Assembly (NCBI RefSeq): GCF_000190695.1
Contig: NZ_GL870929.1
Span: forward strand, 1,020,511-1,031,594
Direction of reading: 5' to 3'
Length of the DNA stretch: 11,084 bases
DNA from: Kingella denitrificans ATCC 33394
GTDB taxonomy: Bacteria; Pseudomonadota; Gammaproteobacteria; Burkholderiales; Neisseriaceae
This document shows positions 1-5,030 of the stretch, one piece after another. The stretch's first letter is position 1. Every line of letters begins with the position of its first letter. Under the pieces are notes generated by a model. The model made no database searches. It had not been told where the DNA came from and was given only the letters and a program-made list of their open reading frames with translations. The translations under genes were made by a program, and so were the position numbers.

Positions 1-337
1 AGTTTTGCTCAAACTGTCCGGCGCTGACCTGGTGCTGCCTGAAATTGCTGAACAACGTGCCGCCGACAAAGGTCCGGCCGTTGATTTGCACGGTTTTGCC
101 CGTGCGCAGACAAGGCGCATCGTGCAACTGCAGGCGCACATCGCTCATGTTTTCATGATAATAATCGTGATTGCCCAGCACAAAGACATAGGGCTTGCCC
201 GCCTCGTTGCAGGCTGCCTGAAACTGCCGCATGGCGGCCAAGCCGTTACCGAAATCGCCGGCGTGGGCAATCACATCGGCTTCGGGATGAAGGGTATAGG
301 GGCTGCCGTGGGTGTCGGAAAGAAGCTGGATTTTCAT
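1..337 (-). CDS. Metallophosphoesterase, partial (3' end outside window)
   Basis: Calcineurin-like metallophosphoesterase, cut by the left edge of the window; about 112 N-terminal residues are visible. The chain starts MKIQLLSDTHGS and shows the family's first three metal-binding blocks in order: D8-T-H10, H25-A-G-D28 and G55-N56-H57-D58. The family uses a two-metal centre to hydrolyse phosphomono- or diesters; the substrate cannot be read from the sequence. The C-terminal histidine blocks lie beyond the window. The start is the ATG at 337-335, chosen because the beta-strand leading to the SDTH motif begins there. It is divergent from a second phosphoesterase gene at 487 that has similar blocks (SDIH, AGDL, GNHEYY), so the two may be distant paralogues. 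An exact Simonsiella-type uptake word lies in the coding region at 211-222. Family confidence is high, precise role unknown. Confidence 0.88.
   Translation of the reverse strand, partial: MKIQLLSDTHGSPYTLHPEADVIAHAGDFGNGLAAMRQFQAACNEAGKPYVFVLGNHDYYHENMSDVRLQLHDAPCLRTGKTVQINGRTFVGGTLFSNFRQHQVSAGQFEQN
211..222 (+). repeat. DNA uptake sequence, AG-simDUS dialect (AGGCTGCCTGAA)
   Basis: Exact 12-mer AGGCTGCCTGAA inside the partial phosphoesterase gene. This is the dialect reported for Simonsiella and differs from the AAGCAGCCTGCA used throughout the right part of the window. A single 12-mer in GC-rich coding DNA could be chance, but it lies near a second non-local dialect word. Confidence 0.55.
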
Positions 338-348
338 GGAGATATGGT

Positions 349-360
349 TTCAGGTAGCCT
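349..360 (-). repeat. DNA uptake sequence, AG-eikDUS dialect (AGGCTACCTGAA)
   Basis: Exact AGGCTACCTGAA on the minus strand, in the 149-bp gap between the two divergent phosphoesterase genes and 12 bases upstream of the minus-strand start. This is the dialect reported for Eikenella. Its position just outside the coding region is typical of real uptake words. Confidence 0.65.
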
Positions 361-390
361 GCAACGGGAGATGGGAAACGGTTCGCCGGT

Positions 391-399
391 ATTGTATCA
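391..399 (-). promoter_or_regulatory. Candidate extended -10 promoter for the partial phosphoesterase
   Basis: Reading leftwards from 399, the minus strand has TGATACAAT: a TGn extension followed by TACAAT, about 50 bases upstream of the start codon. The -35 region is weak. Prediction from consensus only. Confidence 0.35.
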
Positions 400-486
400 T
401 TCCATCTGAAATCGTTTGACACGATTGGCGCCGAGTATCGGCGTTGATGGTTCACGCTCATCCATCATTCATTAGGAAGCCCCCTT

Positions 487-1380
487 ATGCCGACACGCAC
501 CGTCCAACTCAACTACATCTCCGATATCCACTTGGAATGGCTGTTCGATAAACGCGGGCTGCTGCAAACCGATGTGCTGAACGAAATCTACCGCCCCCTG
601 TTCCGCTGCAACAGGCAGCCTGCAACGCAACACAATCTGTTGATGATTGCCGGCGATTTGACCGAGGCCAGGAAGTTCCACTATTTCGTGCCGTTTCTGG
701 AAAGCGTGATTGCAGAAAACGGCTTTGACCGAGTATTTTATGTGATGGGCAACCACGAATATTACGGCGACGCCCTACACAAGGCGGTCGGACGGATTCA
801 GGCGGCTCTGGACGGCAGCCCGATACTGAAGACGCACATGAGCATCCTGCACAACCAGTGCGCCATGCTCGACAACGGGCGCGTGCAGATGATCGGCGCA
901 CCGTTTTGGTATCAGGTGGCGCATGGGGACGAATATGCGGTGGCGCAAAGGTTGAGCGACTACCGCTACATCAAGGTCAAACGCGGCAATCGTTACGCCA
1001 AGCTGCTGTATCGCGATGTGCTGGCAGCACATTATCAAAGCGTGTGCTTTATCGAAGAAACGCTGCGTGCCAGCCCGTCCGGCGTACAAAACATCCTGTT
1101 CACCCACCACCCGACCAGCCGCCTGTTCGGCGATGCCGACCTAGGCTACGGCACGGCATTGCCTGCACGGTGGGCAGAGGATGCGGAAATCGGGCTACCT
1201 GAAAAGCTTGCAGCCTGCATTCACGGCCACGCCCACCAACACCTGCCCGTTTGTTATGCCAACGAATACGGCATTCCGACGGTGAGCAACACCATCGGCT
1301 ATTATCAGGAAGAGTTTAAGCCCGACAGCCCGGCGGGGCGGCAGCAAATCAAGGACGGGCTGCCGTTTTTGATGGTGTGA
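487..1380 (+). CDS. Metallophosphoesterase, complete
   Basis: A 297-residue calcineurin-like metallophosphoesterase with all blocks of the two-metal centre: D13-I-H15, A55-G56-D57, G88-N89-H90-E91, H207-H208 (FTHHP) and G247-H248-A249-H250. No signal peptide or membrane segment is visible, so it is probably cytoplasmic. The substrate is unknown; such proteins include phosphodiesterases and nucleotide hydrolases. The ATG at 487 is preceded by AGGA at 474-477 at a good distance. A strong hairpin terminator follows, so it is probably transcribed alone. It carries a mixed-dialect uptake-like word AGGCAGCCTGCA (613-624) and GGGCTACCTGAA (1192-1203), one base from the Eikenella dialect. It lacks the AAGCAGCCTGCA words common on the other side of ssrA, which hints at acquisition from a relative. 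Confidence 0.9.
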   Translation: MPTRTVQLNYISDIHLEWLFDKRGLLQTDVLNEIYRPLFRCNRQPATQHNLLMIAGDLTEARKFHYFVPFLESVIAENGFDRVFYVMGNHEYYGDALHKAVGRIQAALDGSPILKTHMSILHNQCAMLDNGRVQMIGAPFWYQVAHGDEYAVAQRLSDYRYIKVKRGNRYAKLLYRDVLAAHYQSVCFIEETLRASPSGVQNILFTHHPTSRLFGDADLGYGTALPARWAEDAEIGLPEKLAACIHGHAHQHLPVCYANEYGIPTVSNTIGYYQEEFKPDSPAGRQQIKDGLPFLMV

Positions 1381-1404
1381 CCCAGGCAACACATCAAAGC
1401 GACC

Positions 1405-1433
1405 AGAGGGATGGTTTGCCATCCCTCTTTCTT
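1405..1433 (+). terminator. Rho-independent terminator after the phosphoesterase
   Basis: Perfect 10-bp stem AGAGGGATGG / CCATCCCTCT (1405-1414 and 1419-1428) with a TTTG loop, followed by TTCTTTC, starting 24 bases after the stop codon. Unlike the terminators further right it is not built from uptake sequences. Confidence 0.85.
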
Positions 1434-1440
1434 TCTGCGT

Positions 1441-2302
1441 CATCAGATCAAAATCAACCGTGTCATTGATACTTCCGGTTGTTACCTGAAGGCTGGATGG
1501 AGCAGTTATTCTGCATGCTCAAAGATGTCGACAGGCACAAAGGCAAGATACTTAATTGATCATACTAGATAATTTACTATATCGTTGAATTAAAACGAAT
1601 ATTTCGGGTAACGAAAACAGTATCAACAATGAAACGATTGGCCACGAACCTAGTACACCTCCGGTCTTTAGGGGAGATAGCTGCCGGTCGTCGGTATGCA
1701 TCATCACCTCTTGCTTAGGTTTTATCTTTTAGTGAGTAAAAGAACCAGGTCCTTGCAATCATCTTTCAGCCAAGCAAAGCTGTCTGCCTCAATACCCCTT
1801 TTGATTGCCGATTTGGTCTCGGCAATCTGCCCTTTGCCCGTAGGTATGACTTTCTGCATCGGTGCGGATATGCTGTGAGTAAGCTTAAAGTGCCTTTAAT
1901 CCGGCATGCATCACCGCCGTTGCCGGCAGTGCCTTCTGTATGGATTCCATTTGCACTAATACGCTGATCTGATTTTGTCAGCCGCCGATGAACCAGGTCC
2001 GGATAACGCCAGCGATGCCTACATCGGCATACGGGATATTGGAACCTTGTCCACTCAATCCGTGCTTGATTAGGCCCAACAGATGGGGAAGTGTGCCTGA
2101 CCAGGTTCTCCGGTTAGTGAGTTTTACTAAGCTCTCGGGCATAAATCACTTCAAAAATATCAATCCATTGATATTTAATATTATTTCTACTTTATATTAA
2201 AAACCATGCGGCACTCAGCATTAACAGAACCTAGTTCCATTACATGAATACACTTGCGGCCATCGTACTTTTTATAGGGATAACCAGCTACGCCAATCTA
2301 AA
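1441..2302. other. Gene-poor stretch, possible decayed mobile DNA
   Basis: About 860 bases without a credible gene. It is visibly more AT-rich than the flanks, especially around 1545-1620 and 2140-2205. Short open frames at 1696-1878 and 1988-2200 on the plus strand have no ribosome-binding site and no recognisable content. On the minus strand some short pieces look more protein-like. One piece, about 2100 to 1975, ends ...GIAGVIRTWFIGG. Another, about 1880 to 1725, contains QKVIPTGKGQIAETKSAIKRG. They are in different frames and broken by stops, so they may be remains of a decayed gene; I cannot assign a family. The word GAACCAGGTCC occurs twice (1742-1752, 1990-2000). No DUS is present. Confidence 0.4.
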
Positions 2303-2572
2303 GTGACCTGTTATTCACTCAGTGAACAAAGGCTTTTCTACGTTTCAAACCGCCATATGGTCTGCCGATATTCATCCTTCTTTGAGAATGGGCTGAAAAA
2401 AATTTTAGGGCTTTTTACTGCTAATATAGTTGGTACCAATATAGGCAAAGGCAATGGATGCGCACCTGACATTGTTGCTTATCCCACCGGTAAATCACCC
2501 TCCCCCACGCAGTGTGGAACACAATCTGCCGTGGACAATGGATTAACTAAGCCGCTGAAAGGCGAACTTTAA
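2303..2572 (+). CDS. Hypothetical ORF upstream of the AlpA-like gene
   Basis: Open frame of 89 codons starting with GTG, or 71 codons from the ATG at 2357. It ends 13 bases before the AlpA-like start. I do not recognise the product. The C-terminal half is rich in Gly, Pro, Thr and Ser and ends LTKPLKGEL. No convincing ribosome-binding site precedes either start. Its position next to the regulator and excisionase would suit a small element-encoded protein, but it may be a non-coding leader; a possible promoter lies inside it at 2419-2427. Low confidence that it is translated. Confidence 0.25.
   Translation: MTCYSLSEQRLFYVSNRHMVCRYSSFFENGLKKILGLFTANIVGTNIGKGNGCAPDIVAYPTGKSPSPTQCGTQSAVDNGLTKPLKGEL
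2419..2439 (+). promoter_or_regulatory. Candidate promoter and palindrome for the alpA-xis-int module
   Basis: TGCTAATAT (2419-2427) fits an extended -10 box. It is followed at once by the perfect 10-bp palindrome TTGGTACCAA (2430-2439), about where transcription would start, an operator-like arrangement. A 10-bp palindrome is expected by chance about once per kilobase, so this is only suggestive. It lies roughly 160 bases upstream of the AlpA-like start. Confidence 0.25.
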
Positions 2573-2585
2573 CTTTGGAGAAAAA

Positions 2586-2669
2586 ATGCAAACAGAAAGA
2601 CGACTCAGGTTGCCTGATGTCCGCCACATGGTTGGTTACGGTACTACGGCCACTTACTACAAGTCCTAA
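2586..2669 (+). pseudogene. AlpA-like regulator, truncated after 27 residues
   Basis: Short frame starting MQTERRLRLPDVRHMVGYG and ending at TAA 2667-2669. The start resembles AlpA/phage regulatory proteins (typically 60-90 residues), which begin with an LRLPEV-like helix leading into a winged helix-turn-helix. Here the frame stops right after the expected recognition region (TTATYYKS), so the rest of the domain is missing. A good ribosome-binding site (GGAG, 2578-2581) precedes the ATG, which argues that this was a real gene start. In E. coli, AlpA is the activator of the integrase of the ssrA-integrated element CP4-57, so the context fits well. I infer a broken copy; a genuine micro-protein cannot be excluded. 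Confidence 0.55.
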
Positions 2670-2691
2670 TTACTCATATGGAGGATTGAAT

Positions 2692-2880
2692 ATGTTGAAC
2701 CAAATTCAGTTAAAACGTTACGCCGAGTTGTCAGGCTATACAGAAAAGGCTTTAAGGGACAAAATCAGCACCGGCGTTTGGGTAGAGGGACTCCACTACT
2801 ACCGTGCACCCGACCGCCACATCTTAATCAACGTAAAAGAGGTAGAAAAATGGCAACGAAACGAATGCCAACCGGCTTAG
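2692..2880 (+). CDS. Excisionase-like small DNA-binding protein
   Basis: A 62-residue basic protein. The start is the ATG at 2692, preceded by GGAGG at 2680-2684; an in-frame upstream extension to 2575 is open but lacks support. The sequence MLNQIQLKRYAELSGYTEKA, then a Gly/Trp/His/Tyr segment (VWVEGLHYYRAPDR) and a hydrophobic strand ending in VEKW, fits the winged-helix Xis-like proteins encoded beside phage integrases. Such proteins bend attachment-site DNA and direct the integrase towards excision. Its 3' end overlaps the integrase start by 31 bases, the usual translational coupling of xis-int pairs. No defect is visible in this gene, although both neighbours look broken. Role inferred from size, fold signature and position. 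Confidence 0.72.
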   Translation: MLNQIQLKRYAELSGYTEKALRDKISTGVWVEGLHYYRAPDRHILINVKEVEKWQRNECQPA

Positions 2881-3968
2881 TTATTCGCGACCGTAGTATC
2901 AAAATATGGTTCATGTATCAGGGCAAACGATGTTGGGAAAGCCTGCCGCTTAAGCCCACCACCGCCAACATCCGGCACGCCACCAAACTCCGGGAAGAAA
3001 TATGTACCCGAATCGCCATCGGCGTATTCGATTATGCCGAATTCTTTCCCAACTCCAAACGGGCGGAAGAAACGGAGCGCAGCCCCACTTTCCGTGAGAT
3101 GGCCGAAGCCTAGCTAGCCACCGTTAACCAGCTATCCCACTCCACCCTATCCCGCTATCGCGGCATGCTCAACAGCCACGTCCTGCCTAAAATTGGCGAC
3201 ATGCCGATAGACCGTATCCAGTACAGTACCCTAGCCGGGCTGCTGGCTACCTTAGACTGTAGCGCAAAAACTCGCAACAACATCGCCACCGTTATTCGGC
3301 AGCCGTTTGTTCTTGCGCTCCGCGACGGCAGGATAAAAGACAATCCCGCCCAGCATCTGGCCAACGCCAAAGTGCAGAAAGAGCCGCCTGATCCGTTCAC
3401 GCTCGAAGAGGCCGAAGCCATCCTGGGCTACCTGAAAAATGAACCTGTGTTTCACAATTACTTCGAGCTGGCCTTTTTTAGCGGTATGCGTACCAGCGAG
3501 CTCATCGCTCTCACTTGGCAGGACATCGACTTCCAAAGGCAGTGCGTGCGCGTGAACAAAGCATCCGTGGCTGGCAAGCTGAAAAGCACCAAAACCCACA
3601 GCTATCGAGACATCGAGCTCAATAGCCGCGCCTTGGAAGCCTTACATAGGCAATGGCAAAGAACAGGGCTGGCAAGCGGATACGTTTTCATCAATCCGAA
3701 AACCGGCAGCCCGTTTGAGAACGACAAAGTACCGTGGAGACCGTGGCAGCACGCTATAAAAATAGCGGGGGTAAGGTACAGGAAACCCTACAACACCCGT
3801 CATACATTTGCTACACTCAACCTCATGGCCGGAGCCAACCCCATGTGGGTAGCCCGTCAGATGGGACACAGCACCATGAAAATGCTACTCGAAAACTATT
3901 CCCGCTGGATTGACTTGGCCGACAAGCAGCGTGAAAAGTCCAAAATCGAGCAGCTTTTTGGTGGAAAA

Positions 3969-3987
3969 TGTGCCAATAGTGTGCCAA
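3969..3987 (+). repeat. Direct repeat TGTGCCAA x2, candidate integrase arm sites
   Basis: TGTGCCAA occurs at 3969-3976 and again at 3980-3987, near the integrase 3' end and about 45 bases from the ssrA end. Short tandem direct repeats beside the core site are typical arm-type binding sites. Function is inferred from position only. Confidence 0.35.
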
Positions 3988-4003
3988 AAAACACAGAAAT
4001 GGA

Positions 4004-4024
4004 GATAAGTATAGGATACTTATC
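4004..4024. repeat. Perfect 9-bp inverted repeat at the ssrA/element junction
   Basis: GATAAGTAT / ATACTTATC with a 3-base spacer, 9 bases beyond the CCA end of ssrA. It could act as a terminator hairpin for ssrA, since further along the minus strand a run of T follows (reading from about 3993), or as recombinase core sites. It also lies inside the integrase frame. Confidence 0.45.
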
Positions 4025-4032
4025 GGATATCT

Positions 4033-4397
4033 TGGTGGAGGCGGGGGGAATCGAACCCCCGTCCGAAAGCTCTCTACAAAACGTTCTACATACTTAGTCT
4101 TGTCCATTTGAAAATCTCGTTTTCATCACGCCGACAGACAGGCTTTCAGAAAACCAGTTACCTTAAATCTCGCCGTTTGCCAAGTAACCCGACAAACGGC
4201 CAGCCAATGTAATATGACGTTGCCGTAGGTTTTACCCTACACAGCCCATCGGCCAACTGCTGCAACGGCTAGCCTTAAGCGGCCAGAGCGTAAGTTTCGT
4301 CGTTTGCGACTATTTTGATTCAGTGTTTTACGGGTAACTGAAAACCCGGTATGCCCGTATTTGCTTCGTAACCCCCGTCGAAACCAAGGTCGCCCCC
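4033..4397 (-). ncRNA. ssrA: Transfer-messenger RNA (tmRNA)
   Basis: 365-nt tmRNA, close to the 363 nt of E. coli. It rescues ribosomes stalled on mRNAs lacking a stop codon and tags the unfinished protein for proteolysis. The 5' end reads GGGGGCGACCTTGGTTTCGA and the 3' end CGCCTCCACCA, which pair into a 7-bp acceptor stem with one G-U. The T-arm (GGTTCGATTC) is present. The tag frame, from the GCA at 4307-4305 to the TAA at 4277-4275, encodes ANDETYALAA, ending in the ALAA degron; I recall the same tag from Neisseria. CCA is encoded. The 3' end is shared with the antisense end of the integrase frame, so it is the attachment site of the adjoining element, and insertion has left the RNA intact. 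Confidence 0.97.
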
Positions 4398-4411
4398 AAA
4401 TAACCCTTGGC

Positions 4412-4440
4412 ATTGTACACAAGTTTTACCTGCCTGAAAA
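4412..4440 (-). promoter_or_regulatory. Likely ssrA promoter
   Basis: On the minus strand TTTTCA (4440-4435; 4 of 6 consensus bases) and TACAAT (4417-4412) are separated by 17 bases, with the tmRNA 5' end 14 bases downstream of the -10 box. This leaves a short leader for RNase P to remove. Confidence 0.55.
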
Positions 4441-4458
4441 GCAATAATCCTTTATAAT
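4430..4458 (+). promoter_or_regulatory. Likely promoter of the DUF1841-holB-pilZ genes
   Basis: Perfect -10 box TATAAT at 4453-4458, with a weak -35 (CTGCCT) 17 bases upstream that overlaps the -35 region of the divergent ssrA promoter. The transcript would start near 4465, giving a leader of about 30 bases that contains a DUS. Confidence 0.55.
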
Positions 4459-4479
4459 ACGCCGTTTACCGTCCACCAG

Positions 4480-4491
4480 TGCAGGCTGCTT
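4480..4491 (-). repeat. DNA uptake sequence (king3 type) at the DUF1841 start
   Basis: Exact AAGCAGCCTGCA on the minus strand, ending 3 bases before the start codon at 4495. It fills the position where a ribosome-binding site would be; the only purine run available is the AGG inside the word (4483-4485). It is the leftmost copy of this dialect in the window. Confidence 0.85.
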
Positions 4492-4494
4492 TTT

Positions 4495-4998
4495 ATGTAT
4501 GACGTAAACACCCACGATGTCCGCCGCTTTTTTGCCCATGTTTGGCAACTGCGTTTCGCGCCCGTCCGGCTGGACGCTTTGCAGCAGAAAGCCCTGCGCA
4601 TTTTAGAAGGCCATCGCGAATATGCGCCGATACTGGACAATATCGAGCATTATCTCGACCACAACTGGACGCCAGAACAAGGGCAGACCAACCCGTTTCT
4701 GCACTTGTCGATGCACTTGTCGATTCAGGAACAGGTGGCCATCGACCAGCCGTTCGGCATCCGCGCCATTCACGCGCAACTGTGCGCCAAACACAACGAC
4801 AATTGGGGCGCGGCCGAACACGAAATGATGGAAGCGCTGGCGGAAACCTTGTGGGAAGCGCAACGTTTCGGGCGCGGATTGGACGTGAACCAATACATGA
4901 CCCGCCTGCGCAAACTGGTGGATTTAGGACAGGAAGACCAGGCGCGCATCAATCCGCACGAAGTTCCGCAATCCGACCGCATCAGCGAACGGAAATAA
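4495..4998 (+). CDS. DUF1841 family protein
   Basis: 167 residues, starting MYDVNTHDVRRFFAHVW, then a segment around residues 45-70 (APILDNIEHYLDHNW), NPFLHLSMHLSIQEQVA and a histidine/acidic region ending GAAEHEMMEALAETLWEAQR. This matches DUF1841, a family of small soluble proteins in beta- and gammaproteobacteria with no known function. The HLSMHLS and EHEMMEA parts are the most characteristic. The ATG at 4495 is the only reasonable start: it gives the usual N-terminus, and no alternative start codon in frame fits. It heads a group with holB (32-base gap) and pilZ, and has a perfect TATAAT upstream. Family assignment is from recalled sequence features. Confidence 0.85.
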   Translation: MYDVNTHDVRRFFAHVWQLRFAPVRLDALQQKALRILEGHREYAPILDNIEHYLDHNWTPEQGQTNPFLHLSMHLSIQEQVAIDQPFGIRAIHAQLCAKHNDNWGAAEHEMMEALAETLWEAQRFGRGLDVNQYMTRLRKLVDLGQEDQARINPHEVPQSDRISERK

Positions 4999-5016
4999 CT
5001 GTCATCGGCACACAGA

Positions 5017-5028
5017 AAGCAGCCTGCA
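5017..5028 (+). repeat. DNA uptake sequence (king3 type) at the holB start
   Basis: Exact AAGCAGCCTGCA ending 2 bases before the holB ATG, again in the ribosome-binding position; no Shine-Dalgarno sequence is visible. Together with 4480-4491 it brackets the DUF1841 gene as an inverted pair. Confidence 0.88.
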
Positions 5029-5030
5029 CT

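Larger units (their letters stand above)
1441..4033. mobile_element. Partial, degraded integrative element at the ssrA 3' end
   Basis: A module of AlpA-like regulator, excisionase-like protein and tyrosine integrase lies against the 3' end of the tmRNA gene, with the integrase convergent to it. This is the standard arrangement of genomic islands and prophages that integrate into ssrA. The regulator and integrase both look damaged (early stop; in-frame TAG), so the element is probably a remnant. The right boundary is set at the CCA end of ssrA (4033). The left boundary is not known: I found no second copy of the ssrA 3' end to the left, so 1441 is only where recognisable phosphoesterase DNA ends. 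The phosphoesterase pair could be cargo of the same element. Confidence 0.6.
2850..4097 (+). pseudogene. Tyrosine recombinase (phage-type integrase) interrupted by an in-frame TAG
   Basis: One frame of 415 codons broken only by TAG at 3111-3113 (codon 88). The N-terminal part (MATKRMPTGLVIRDRSIKIW) looks like the arm-type DNA-binding domain of Min27-like integrases (Arm_DNA-bind_2/DUF3596). Reading resumes in the same frame with LATVNQLSHSTLSRYRGML, the core-binding domain. The catalytic domain keeps the tyrosine-recombinase residues: R214 (GMRTSEL), K248, R317 (YNTRHTFAT), H340 (QMGHST) and the nucleophile Y350 (ENYSRW). A tryptophan codon changed by one base would explain the TAG, giving AEAWLATV. 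Internal initiation at 3165 would give a product without the arm domain. The last 20 or so codons lie antisense to the tmRNA 3' end (VEAGGIEPPS), so the C-terminus is written in host DNA at the attachment site. Start: ATG 2850, overlapping xis. Confidence 0.85.

Noticed and set aside
5..409. 134-codon plus-strand frame at the left edge
   Set aside because: The minus strand encodes a metallophosphoesterase start with three metal-binding blocks; the plus-strand product has no recognisable content.
416..441. TTGACA (416-421) as the -35 of the complete phosphoesterase gene
   Set aside because: The hexamer is perfect, but no acceptable -10 box lies 16-18 bases downstream; TATCGG at 436-441 is only 14 bases away.
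2314..2326. TTCACT-C-AGTGAA palindrome as an operator
   Set aside because: Short, isolated and without a promoter box at a meaningful distance; a 6-bp inverted repeat is expected by chance in a window of this size.
1..4000. A second copy of the ssrA 3' end marking the far attachment site
   Set aside because: I looked for GGTGGAGGCGG and the T-arm sequence to the left of 4033 and saw none, so the left end is outside the window or degenerate.
4542..5030. N-terminal extension of holB
   Set aside because: It overlaps the DUF1841 gene in another frame; delta' proteins begin at the YPW motif, matching the ATG at 5031.
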